From: Anaerolineales bacterium UBA5069
Lineage (GTDB): Bacteria > Chloroflexota > Anaerolineae > Caldilineales > Caldilineaceae
DNA: 11,006 nt
Assembly (NCBI GenBank): GCA_002415895.1
Contig: DIAV01000387.1
Coordinates: 18,631-29,636, forward strand
Direction of reading: 5' to 3'
Part shown: piece after piece, positions 1 through 7,435 of the stretch
Layout of the letters: every line of letters begins with the position of its first letter
How positions within the stretch are numbered: the stretch's first letter is position 1
The notes under the pieces: model-generated
What the model was told of the DNA's origin: nothing
The model's database searches: none
Seen by the model: only the letters and a program-made list of their open reading frames with translations
Position numbers and translations under genes: made by a program

Positions 1-2040
1 CAATACAAGGAATACAGCCTCTCGCCCACCACCACGGAACTGCTGGGCAACCTGCAGGAGCCGCTGCTGATTCGCGCCTACATCTCCGAACGCAGCCACC
101 CACTGTTGGGGCCGCTGGGCCCCCAGGTGGAGGACATGCTGCGCGAGTACGCTGTCGCGGGGGGCAGCCTGGTGACGGCCGAAGTTGTTGACCCGGCAGC
201 CAACCCCGACCTTGAAGCCGAGGCAAACCAGACCTACGGTATCCAGCCCACACCGTTTCAGGTGGAAGGCCGCTACGAGGCGTCGCTCATCAACGCCTAT
301 TTTGACGTTTTGGTGCGCTATGGCGACCAGGATGTGGTGCTCAACTTTCAGGATTTGATCGACGTGCAGCCCAACCGCAGCGGCGGCATGGATGTGGGGC
401 TGCGCAATCTTGAGTATGACCTGACCAGCGCCGTCAAAAAGGTGGTCTACGGCTTCCAGAGCGCCGGCGCGGTGCTGGCCGCACTGGATGAGCCGGTGAC
501 ACTCACGCTCTATGTGACGCCCAACATGCTGCCCGCCGACCTGGTGGACGCGCCCACTGCAATCGGCACAGCTGCGCAAGCAATTGCATCCACCTCGGGC
601 GGCAAGCTCATCTACAATGTGGTTAACCCCGATGATCCGGCAAGCGGCATTACACGCGACCAGCTTGTCCAGCAGTTCGGGCTGGAGGCCTTTCCCACAT
701 CGCTCTTTGGCGCCGATTCCTACTATCTGCACATGGTGCTCAGCAGCGCCAGTGACCCCGGCAACGCGCAGATCATCTACCCCTCGGGAACCATCAGCGA
801 AGGCGCCGTGCGCACCTCCATTGAGAGCGCGCTCAAGCGCAGCGCCGGCGGCTTCCTCAAGAATATCGGCGTATGGACGCCTCCTGCTATCCCCGTGCAG
901 GACATGTTCGGCCAAATGCAACAGCCGCTGCAAAGCTGGCAACTTGTGGAAGAGCACCTGCGCCGCGAGTACACCGTGACACCCGTTGACCTGAGCCGCG
1001 GCCTCCCACCCGAGGACATTGACGCGCTGCTGGTGCTTATGCCCGAGAACATGACGGACATGGAGCGCTACGCCATTGACCAATACCTCATGCGCGGCGG
1101 TGCGCTGATTGTGGCAGCGGGCAACTACAAGGCCGACGTAGACCAAACCGGCAACCTGGGCATTGTGCCCATAATGCAGGGGCTACGCGAAATGCTCAAC
1201 CATTACGGTGTCGATGTACAGGACGGCATCGTCATGGACCCGCAAAACGTCCCCTTTCCACTGCCGGTGCAGCGCGATGTCGGCGGTGTCATCGTGCAGG
1301 AGATGCAGGCCGTCAACTTCCCCTCCTTTGTGGATGTGCGCGCCGATGGCATGAACAGTGACAGCGGCGTTACAGCGGGGCTCGCCTCGGCCACCATGGC
1401 ATGGACGTCACCCGTGCTGGCGGCAAGCAGCGCACCCACGCGCACCGCCGCCACAATTCTGAGTTCCACCAGCGGCGCATGGCTGACAACCAACACGTTG
1501 CTTGCGCCCGACATGCAAACATACCCCGACATGGGCTTCCCCATTGAAGGCGAACAGGCCGCACAGCCGCTGGGTGTGGCGGTTGCGGGCGTGTTCGATT
1601 CCTTCTTTGCCGGCAAACCCTCGCCGCTGGCACAAAGCAACGCCATCAGCGACACGACCGCCACACCCAGCGGCCCCACACCCGCCACCATTGCGCAGTC
1701 GCCCGAGACAGCGCGCCTCGTTGTCTTTGGCAGCAGCGAATTTGCCGACGATGCCGTGCTGCAGGTGCTGGCGCAGATGATCGGCGATCAGGCCATGAAC
1801 AATGTGCAGTTGATTCAGAATGGCATTGACTGGGCCGTGGAGGATGCCGACATGGTTGCCCTGCGCGGGCGCGGCGCAGGCGTGCGTTTGCTCGAACCCC
1901 TCACCGAGGCCGAGCAGACAACCTGGGAGATTGGCAACTATTTGGTGGCGCTGTTGCTGGTGGTGGGCGTGGGCGGCTACTTCCTCGTGCGTCGCCGCAA
2001 CGAGCAGCCCATGGAACTTGACCCTGAGGTGAGATCATGA
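1..2040 (+). CDS. GldG-family ABC-2 transport auxiliary protein (5' end outside window)
   Basis: The frame is open from the first base of the window, so the gene starts upstream; 679 residues are visible. The first visible residues (YSLSPTTTELLGNLQEP) match the start of the periplasmic part of GldG-like proteins, where 'SLS..T...L..L..P' is typical. It ends in one C-terminal membrane helix (about visible residues 644-666, rich in V, L and G) followed by a short basic cytoplasmic tail (VRRRNEQP). Family members form the extracytoplasmic part of ABC-2-type systems linked to gliding or polysaccharide/protein export; the exact cargo is unknown. The stop overlaps the start of the following DUF4340 gene (ATGA), a pairing that is common for these two families. 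The TTG at 106 is not taken as the start because conserved sequence continues upstream of it. Family assignment is firm; substrate is not known. Confidence 0.85.
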   Translation, partial: QYKEYSLSPTTTELLGNLQEPLLIRAYISERSHPLLGPLGPQVEDMLREYAVAGGSLVTAEVVDPAANPDLEAEANQTYGIQPTPFQVEGRYEASLINAYFDVLVRYGDQDVVLNFQDLIDVQPNRSGGMDVGLRNLEYDLTSAVKKVVYGFQSAGAVLAALDEPVTLTLYVTPNMLPADLVDAPTAIGTAAQAIASTSGGKLIYNVVNPDDPASGITRDQLVQQFGLEAFPTSLFGADSYYLHMVLSSASDPGNAQIIYPSGTISEGAVRTSIESALKRSAGGFLKNIGVWTPPAIPVQDMFGQMQQPLQSWQLVEEHLRREYTVTPVDLSRGLPPEDIDALLVLMPENMTDMERYAIDQYLMRGGALIVAAGNYKADVDQTGNLGIVPIMQGLREMLNHYGVDVQDGIVMDPQNVPFPLPVQRDVGGVIVQEMQAVNFPSFVDVRADGMNSDSGVTAGLASATMAWTSPVLAASSAPTRTAATILSSTSGAWLTTNTLLAPDMQTYPDMGFPIEGEQAAQPLGVAVAGVFDSFFAGKPSPLAQSNAISDTTATPSGPTPATIAQSPETARLVVFGSSEFADDAVLQVLAQMIGDQAMNNVQLIQNGIDWAVEDADMVALRGRGAGVRLLEPLTEAEQTTWEIGNYLVALLLVVGVGGYFLVRRRNEQPMELDPEVRS

Positions 2041-3113
2041 CGGAGCAAACCAACATCGCCCATGCAGGCAACGGAGCGCCGGTCGCAGCGGCACAGCGGC
2101 GCGTGCCTGCCATCCCCATTCTGGCCGCGCTGGCGGTGGCGCAACTGGCGCTGATTGCATGGCTCTTTTGGCCGCAACCCGCGCAAACAGCAGCCGGCCC
2201 CCTCTTCACCAACCTGGACCCAGACGCGGTGAACGCAATCACCATTGTCTGGGATGAGCAGGAGTTGCACTTTGCGCGCAGAGGCGACGGCTGGGTGCTG
2301 CCGGAGCGCGGCGATTTCCCCGTTAACGCGCTTGCAGTGTCCGAGCTGCTGACCAAAGTCGCGCAGATTGACACCAGCCGACTTGTGGCCTCCAATGCAG
2401 CCAGCCACGCGCGCCTGCGTGTGGACGACGCCAACCCAATCCGGCGTGTGGAGATGACATCCAGTGACGGTGGGAACCTGACTCTCTTCGTGGGCACAGC
2501 CCCCAATGCCCGCGCCACCAACGTGCGCGCCGGTGGCAGCGACAATGTCTACATTACCAGTGCGCTCTCCACAGGCGATGTGCGCACAGATGTGGCGGCA
2601 TGGGTGAATACCCAATATTTGAACCTGGACCCAGCCTCAATCTCCCAACTGACGATTGAGAACGCTGCGGGTACACTTGCGCTGGCCCGCGGTGAGAGCG
2701 GCGCATGGACGCTGTCCGACCTTGCGACGGGCGAAAGCGTGATTACCGACGGCGTGGAGACGCTTGCACGCAATCTCTCCACGCTGGGGCTGAGTGACGT
2801 GCTGGGCACAACGCCCCAACCCGAGTACGGGCTTGACCAACCGCTTGCAACTGTAACGCTCGACTTGACGGCCACGGCCGAGATTACCGGCACAGTTGCA
2901 CCCACGGCGCCAGTGCAAATTGTGATTGGCGCGCGCGACGACGCCAGCGGCAGCTACGCCGTCAAAGCATCCACCTCGCCCTTCTATGTGCGCGTAACGG
3001 CCGCCACGCTGGAGCCGATTGTGAATGCGACACGCGCCGGCTTTGTGAGCGCGCCACCCACGCCGGAGGGCGCAGTAGAGAGCGCGACGCCCGAGAACGC
3101 GCCCCAGCCGTAA
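2037..3113 (+). CDS. DUF4340 domain-containing membrane-anchored protein
   Basis: A 358-residue protein. It has a single N-terminal membrane helix (about residues 25-45, after a short basic cytoplasmic stretch with RRVP). The extracytoplasmic region has the features of DUF4340: an early 'F..LD...V..I.I' strand, a 'W.L' followed by 'PVNALAVSELLTKVAQI', and a repeat of this layout in the second half ('ISQLTIEN...W.L'). DUF4340 proteins accompany GldG-type proteins and ABC-2 permeases, and are thought to be structural partners rather than enzymes. The start ATG overlaps the previous stop by four bases (ATGA), so translation is probably coupled. The C-terminal 25 residues are low-complexity (P, E, A, T) and likely unstructured. 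No function beyond the family context can be stated. Confidence 0.85.
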   Translation: MTEQTNIAHAGNGAPVAAAQRRVPAIPILAALAVAQLALIAWLFWPQPAQTAAGPLFTNLDPDAVNAITIVWDEQELHFARRGDGWVLPERGDFPVNALAVSELLTKVAQIDTSRLVASNAASHARLRVDDANPIRRVEMTSSDGGNLTLFVGTAPNARATNVRAGGSDNVYITSALSTGDVRTDVAAWVNTQYLNLDPASISQLTIENAAGTLALARGESGAWTLSDLATGESVITDGVETLARNLSTLGLSDVLGTTPQPEYGLDQPLATVTLDLTATAEITGTVAPTAPVQIVIGARDDASGSYAVKASTSPFYVRVTAATLEPIVNATRAGFVSAPPTPEGAVESATPENAPQP

Positions 3114-3156
3114 TCATGCAGGTGAAATGCTGTGTCTCACAAACACGGCGCGCATA

Positions 3157-3232
3157 CGTAGCGGCGGCTTGAGCCGCCGTTGGCGTGGACCCCGTTGCGT
3201 CCTTGAGAACGGCGGCTGAAGCCGCCGCTACG
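3157..3232. repeat. Nested palindromic intergenic repeat
   Basis: Two 25-base arms, 3157-3181 and 3208-3232, are inverted copies with one mismatch, separated by 26 bases. Each arm is itself a hairpin (GGCGGCT, two bases, AGCCGCC). The element sits in the 149-base gap between two convergent genes. It could act as a bidirectional terminator or mRNA stabiliser. The lack of a clear T-tract and the nested symmetry look more like a REP-type dispersed repeat. Confidence 0.8.
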
Positions 3233-3262
3233 CAATCCCTCGCGTATTTGCTGGACGCAGCG

Positions 3263-4363
<1,101 letters not shown>

Positions 4364-4374
4364 GGAATCGGTTG

Positions 4375-4402
4375 TCTCCTTCGTGATTTCGTGATTTCGT
4401 GG
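4375..4402 (-). promoter_or_regulatory. Ribosome binding site of the GH172 gene and short tandem repeat upstream
   Basis: On the complement strand AAGGAGA (4375-4381) precedes the GH172 ATG by 11 bases and fixes that start. Directly upstream, 4382-4402 holds tandem copies of the 8-base unit CGTGATTT (two complete, third partial), so the leader carries a short direct repeat of unknown meaning. Confidence 0.6.
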
Positions 4403-4475
4403 TTGGACACCGCGCAGCGCGGGTACGACCCCTGTATTCGCAATATCATAGCCGAATTGGGCGCAACAGGCACCT

Positions 4476-4500
4476 CACCCCCGGCCCCTCTCTGGGCAGG
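4476..4500. repeat. Copy of a dispersed C-rich intergenic repeat
   Basis: The stretch CACCCCCGGCCCCTCTCTGG resembles the reverse complement of 8407-8437 (shared CCCCGGCCCCT followed by a C/T run and a CTG/GCAG-like end) and, more weakly, 8236-8266. It abuts the hairpin at 4501. Such 'CCCCGGCCCCTCTCC' units look like a dispersed intergenic family; genome copy number cannot be assessed here. Confidence 0.5.
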
Positions 4501-4589
4501 TGTAGGTCACGACTCCGGCGTGACGCAGTTGTTGTGGCAACCGCCAAGCGCACAACAACAACAGCGTCACGCCGGAGACGTGATCTACA
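4501..4589. repeat. Long imperfect hairpin (MITE-like or cruciform-forming)
   Basis: The left arm 4501-4536 pairs with the right arm 4551-4589 around a 14-base loop (4537-4550). The inner part pairs GTTGTTGTG with CACAACAAC, with one extra triplet on the right arm. The outer part contains a perfect CTCCGGCGTGACGC match, and there are only a few mismatches over about 36 pairs. It lies in the divergent promoter region about 30 bases upstream of the -35 element of the Mo/W operon, so a terminator role is unlikely. It could be a small non-autonomous element or a regulatory structure. Confidence 0.75.
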
Positions 4590-4617
4590 ACTCCAATCTT
4601 CGCGCGCCGCAATGCGG

Positions 4618-4646
4618 TTGCATAGTCTATACTCTAGATATATACT
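4618..4646 (+). promoter_or_regulatory. Sigma70-like promoter giving a probable leaderless transcript
   Basis: TTGCAT (4618-4623) and TATACT (4641-4646) are separated by exactly 17 bases. The usual distance from the -10 to the start of transcription places +1 at about 4653, which is the A of the ATG of the VapB-like gene. No Shine-Dalgarno sequence is present between the -10 and the ATG. The AT-rich tract stands out against GC-rich surroundings. Together this predicts a leaderless mRNA. Confidence 0.7.
4624..4646. promoter_or_regulatory. Imperfect palindrome overlapping the -10: candidate operator
   Basis: AGTCTATA (4624-4631) and TATATACT (4639-4646) are inverted copies with one mismatch around a 7-base centre (CTCTAGA). 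The site fills the spacer and -10 of the promoter, the typical position of VapB/VapBC autoregulatory sites. It is a candidate binding site for the protein encoded immediately downstream. Binding is inferred. Confidence 0.5.
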
Positions 4647-4652
4647 TCTGCC

Positions 4653-4874
4653 ATGCAGCCCACCGAACCGCGCAGCGCCGCTACAGCAAAACTCTTTGCC
4701 AACGGGCAGAGCCAGGCCGTGCGCCTGCCCAGGGATTTTCGCTTTGCAGGCGATCGCGTCTACATCGCGCGCGTAGGGCAGGCCGTTGTCCTGTTGCCCT
4801 GGCACGCACCGTGGCAAACGCTCATCGACAGCCTCGACCAGTTCAGCGCAGACTTTGCCCATGGCCACGACTAA
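4653..4874 (+). CDS. VapB-like antitoxin-family DNA-binding protein (AbrB-type swapped hairpin)
   Basis: A 73-residue protein typical of the VapB/AbrB-type antitoxin family. The motif 'TAKLFANGQSQAVRLPRDFR' (residues 11-30) is the classic DNA-binding swapped-hairpin core, followed by 'VYIARVGQAVVLLPW'. The C-terminal segment 'WQTLIDSLDQFSADF' (54-68) matches the toxin-contacting tail of VapB proteins, so it should still hold a VapC-like partner. It is encoded just before, and overlaps by 14 bases, a gene with a VapC-like N-terminal half, as in a VapBC operon. The whole set heads a Mo/W uptake operon. The proposed role, as the DNA-binding subunit of a metal-responsive regulator, is inferred. 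Its ATG lies at the predicted transcription start. Family is firm; the regulatory role is open. Confidence 0.85.
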   Translation: MQPTEPRSAATAKLFANGQSQAVRLPRDFRFAGDRVYIARVGQAVVLLPWHAPWQTLIDSLDQFSADFAHGHD

Positions 4875-6063
4875 GCCCGCAGGCGCGATTGCCCCGGCAG
4901 CCACGCCCGCCGTCGCGCTGGTGGACCTCTCCTTTTGTCTGGCATTGATTGCCACGCGCGACGCGCGCCTGATTGAGGCCGTGCAAAACTTCGCACCCGG
5001 CGCGCTGACGGTTTCGGCGGTCACGACAGCGGCGCTGCACCTGCGTGCCGCGCGCAGCAGCAACCCGCAGCGCAACCGCGCCGCACTTGCGCAATTCCTG
5101 CTGCCCCTGGCCACGGCGGAGTTTGGCGCAGCCGCAGCGACTGCACTGGCCACGCTTGAGCAGAGTGGCTTTGCAGGCGTTGCCCCCTCCAACGAGGCGA
5201 TCATGGTGGCGGCCCAGGCGGTGGCGCTGGATGCCGTGATTTTAACGTGTGCGCCCCACCTCTATGACGGCCTGCGCGGCGTGCGCTTGTACGCGTTTGA
5301 TGTCGCCCGCACGTTGCCCGCAGCATCGGCGGCAACCGTTGAGCACAGCCTGATCCTGGCCATGGGCAGCCATGACCTGACGCTGGATCTGGTGGGCGAG
5401 CGGCTGCACGCCCAGCGCCCGGGGCTGCTCTTCTGCACGTCGCACGTGGGCAGCATGGATGGGTTGCTGGCGCTGCGCCGCGGCGAGGCGCACCTGGCCG
5501 GCGCGCACCTGCTTGACGCCGAAACGGGCGAGTACAACGTGGCACAGGTGCAGCGCGTGCTGGGCGACGCAGGCCGCCACGGCGTACTGGTTGGCTTTGT
5601 GCAGCGGGTGCAGGGGCTGATTGTGGCGCGCGGCAACCCTAAAGCCATTCATTCCATTGCCGACCTGGCGCGCCCCGATGTGCGCTTCATCAACCGCCAG
5701 CCGGGCGCAGGCACGCGCGTGCTGCTCGATCATCTCCTGCGGCGGCAGGCAATTGCGCCCGCGCAGGTCAATGGCTACACGCATGAAGTCAGTTCGCACA
5801 CCGGCATTACCGCAGCGGTCGCTTCGGGCGCAGCCGATTGTGGGTTGGGCATTCTGGCCGCAGCGTCGGCGCACGACCTGGGCTTTGTCCCGCTCTGCAA
5901 CGAACGGTATGATTTGGTGATTCCTGCGGAGCACTTTACCGGCGCACTGCTGGCCCCATTGCTTGCGCTTCTGCGCACGCCCGAGCCCGACCTGCTGCGT
6001 GCCATTGGCGCGCTGGGGGGATACAGCACGGAAGGCATGGGCCGCATTCTGGCCGAGTTTTGA
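4861..6063 (+). CDS. PIN (VapC-like, probably inactive) fused to molybdate/tungstate-binding PBP-like domain
   Basis: A 400-residue protein with two domains. Residues 17-147 align by eye to VapC PIN toxins: 'VALVDLSF' for the usual 'LLDTN', 'LTVSAVTTAAL' for 'ISAITLAEL', 'NPQRNRAALAQFLLPL', 'APSNEAIMVAAQAVALDAVILT'. Asp22 is kept, but the Glu of the 'AEL' motif is Ala and the Asp of 'ND' is Glu112. The 'TNN/TND' motif is 'TCA' (129-131). RNase activity is therefore doubtful. Residues 160-400 match the COG1910/PF12727 PBP-like domain: 'GSMDGLLALRRGEAHLAGAHL', 'TGEYN', 'QGLIVARGNP' (251-260), 'FINRQPGAGTRVLLD', 'ASGAADCGLG', 'LGFVPLCNERYDLVIP'. That domain is normally linked to DNA-binding regulators and to molybdate/tungstate sensing. 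The start at 4861 gives a 14-base overlap with the VapB-like gene; a GTG at 4921 would cut the first PIN strand. Domain calls are strong; sensing function is inferred. Confidence 0.8.
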   Translation: MATTKPAGAIAPAATPAVALVDLSFCLALIATRDARLIEAVQNFAPGALTVSAVTTAALHLRAARSSNPQRNRAALAQFLLPLATAEFGAAAATALATLEQSGFAGVAPSNEAIMVAAQAVALDAVILTCAPHLYDGLRGVRLYAFDVARTLPAASAATVEHSLILAMGSHDLTLDLVGERLHAQRPGLLFCTSHVGSMDGLLALRRGEAHLAGAHLLDAETGEYNVAQVQRVLGDAGRHGVLVGFVQRVQGLIVARGNPKAIHSIADLARPDVRFINRQPGAGTRVLLDHLLRRQAIAPAQVNGYTHEVSSHTGITAAVASGAADCGLGILAAASAHDLGFVPLCNERYDLVIPAEHFTGALLAPLLALLRTPEPDLLRAIGALGGYSTEGMGRILAEF

Positions 6064-6130
6064 GTGTGCGGGGATACCTTGATCGCGCGCGACTTGCCGC
6101 ACGCGACCGTGGCTCACGCCGAATGCTCAG

Positions 6131-6136
6131 AGGAGG
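6131..6136 (+). promoter_or_regulatory. Ribosome binding site deciding the MoaD start
   Basis: AGGAGG at 6131-6136 lies seven bases before ATG 6144. This, and the alignment of MEVRLYATL with MoaD N-termini, favours 6144 over the in-frame upstream TTG at 6060, which would add 28 unrelated residues. Confidence 0.8.
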
Positions 6137-6143
6137 CCAATTC

Positions 6144-6428
6144 ATGGAAGTACGACTCTATGCAACGCTCCGCCCCATTGTGGGCGGGCCGACACTGCAA
6201 CTGGAGACAGAGCCGGGCGCATCCGTGCGCGCACTGCTGGATGAAATGATTGCCCGCTACCCCGCCATGCAGGCTGAATTGTTCGATGGCGAGGGGCGGC
6301 TGCACAACAATATCCACGTCTTCGTGAATGGGCGCGACGTGCGCTATTTGGGCGGGCTCGACATCCCCATTCCCGAAGGGGCCAGCGTGCGCATCTTCCC
6401 GCCCGTGGGCGGAGGCGCAAGCGCATGA
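6144..6428 (+). CDS. MoaD/ThiS-family sulfur carrier-like protein
   Basis: A 94-residue beta-grasp protein. It begins 'MEVRLYATLRPIVGG', continues with 'GASVRALLDEMIARYPAM' and 'HVFVNGRDVRYLGGLD', and ends 'VRIFPPVGGGASA', all typical of MoaD/ThiS. MoaD proteins carry a C-terminal thiocarboxylate that donates sulfur to make molybdopterin, the pyranopterin of Mo and W enzymes. Here three residues (ASA) follow the GGG instead of the protein ending in GG. It would therefore need trimming, or it acts without conjugation. Its place between the Mo/W sensor and the tungstate transporter, and near an AOR gene, suggests a role in tungstopterin supply. The stop overlaps the next start (ATGA). Confidence 0.85.
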   Translation: MEVRLYATLRPIVGGPTLQLETEPGASVRALLDEMIARYPAMQAELFDGEGRLHNNIHVFVNGRDVRYLGGLDIPIPEGASVRIFPPVGGGASA

Positions 6429-6721
6429 GCGACGCCAATGCAATACCGCCAACTGGTGATGACACACCCGCAGGCGTCTTCGACTACTACAGCGTGCCTG
6501 TGTGGATGATGAAGGGCTATTTGGAGCAGTTGGGCGGGCGCGAAGTGCGTGATGGCTACTTTGAGGGCGACGGCTGGCAGGCCGTCCTCAGCGCCGCACC
6601 CTGGCGTCACATTGGCTCACTGCGCGTTGGCGGCACACGCGCCGCTTTCGCCGGCAAAGATGATGTGCTGGCAGCGTTCTACATCCGTCTGCATCAGAAA
6701 ACGATGCGCGGCGGGGGGTGA
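6425..6721 (+). CDS. Small MoaD-associated protein (possible DUF1952 / MoaD-related C-terminal domain)
   Basis: A 98-residue protein translated from an ATGA overlap with the MoaD gene. After a polar N-terminal tail of about 17 residues, the core reads 'VFDYYSVPVWMMKGYLEQLGG' in outline, then 'FEGDGWQAVL', 'IGSLRVGGTRAAFAG' and a C-terminal helix ending 'KTMRGGG'. From memory it resembles the domain that follows a MoaD domain in a Thermus MoaD-related protein (DUF1952), where the two parts form one chain. I could not check this. If right, the two domains are split here. It ends in GGG, like a sulfur carrier. There is no membrane segment and no catalytic motif I recognise. The next gene lies in the same frame, immediately after its stop. 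Confidence 0.65.
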   Translation: MSDANAIPPTGDDTPAGVFDYYSVPVWMMKGYLEQLGGREVRDGYFEGDGWQAVLSAAPWRHIGSLRVGGTRAAFAGKDDVLAAFYIRLHQKTMRGGG

Positions 6722-6733
6722 TTTATCCGCGAA

Positions 6734-7435
6734 TTGTCGAGTGGCCTTGTCCAGGCCTTGCAGCTCATCTTCTCGGGCGACGCGGCGCTGGCTGAAATCG
6801 TCTGGCTTTCGCTGCGCGTTTCAGGCATCGCGCTGTTCATCAGCACGCTGGCAGGGATTCCCGCCGGTGCATTGCTGGCGCTCAAGCGCTTTCGCGGGCG
6901 GCGCTTCGTCGTCACCCTGATCTACACGGGAATGGCCTTCCCACCGGTGGTGATTGGCCTCTTTGTCTACATCTTTCTCTCGCGCAGCGGCGTGCTGGGC
7001 GGCCTCAACTGGTGGTGGGTGCCTTCACTCTTCACCCCCGCCGCGATGATTGTGGCGCAAACCATCATCGCCTTCCCGCTGGTGGCCGGCTTCACCATGG
7101 CGGCGGTCATGGGTGTGGACCCCAGCCTGCGCGTGCAGGTGCGTGCGCTGGGCGCATCGCCCTGGCAAAGCACGTGGGCCATCCTCGAAGAGGCGCGCAC
7201 CGGCGTGATTGCGGCGGTTGTCGCCGGCTTTGGCGGCATTATCTCCGAAGTGGGCGCGGTCATGCTTGTGGGCGGCAACATTCAAGGGCGCACGCGCGTG
7301 CTCACCACGGCCATTGTGCTGGAAACCAACAAGGGCAACTTCTCCATGGCGCTGGCATTGGGCATCATCCTGATTGGCATTGCCTTCGTCACCAACTTCT
7401 TTGTGCTGCGGTTGCAGGGGCGCACCTTTGAATGA
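6734..7435 (+). CDS. tupB: Tungstate ABC transporter permease, TupB type
   Basis: A 233-residue inner-membrane permease with about five hydrophobic segments (roughly 20-48, 58-82, 102-125, 156-180, 204-226). The order and wording 'GLVQALQLIFSGD', 'SLRVSGIALFIST', 'TGMAFPPVVIGL', 'AQTIIAFPLVAGF', 'ALGASPWQSTWAILEEAR', 'GGIISEVGAVMLVGGNI' and 'TRVLTTAIVLETNKGNF' are characteristic of TupB/WtpB-like permeases of the tungstate system. The coupling loop is around 139-160. The start is TTG 6734, 12 bases after the stop of the previous gene in the same frame, with GGGGGGTGA (6713-6721) as a plausible ribosome binding site. No ATG fits. It overlaps the ATPase gene by ATGA. TupB is strongly favoured over ModB by the 'EVGA.M.VGGNI' and 'TTAIVLET.KG' segments. 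Confidence 0.9.
   Translation: MSSGLVQALQLIFSGDAALAEIVWLSLRVSGIALFISTLAGIPAGALLALKRFRGRRFVVTLIYTGMAFPPVVIGLFVYIFLSRSGVLGGLNWWWVPSLFTPAAMIVAQTIIAFPLVAGFTMAAVMGVDPSLRVQVRALGASPWQSTWAILEEARTGVIAAVVAGFGGIISEVGAVMLVGGNIQGRTRVLTTAIVLETNKGNFSMALALGIILIGIAFVTNFFVLRLQGRTFE

Noticed and set aside
106..108. TTG as start of the GldG-like gene.
   Set aside because: The same frame is open to base 1 and the residues encoded by 1-105 match the family, so the real start is upstream of the window.
4446..5204. - strand open frame of 252 codons across the hairpin, VapB-like gene and PIN region.
   Set aside because: Its apparent internal repeat is just the translated hairpin arms; it has no support from motifs or a ribosome binding site.
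4653..6063. An ordinary active VapBC toxin-antitoxin module.
   Set aside because: The VapC half lacks key acids and is fused to a 240-residue PBP-like domain inside a Mo/W operon; a plain toxin role is less likely, though not excluded.
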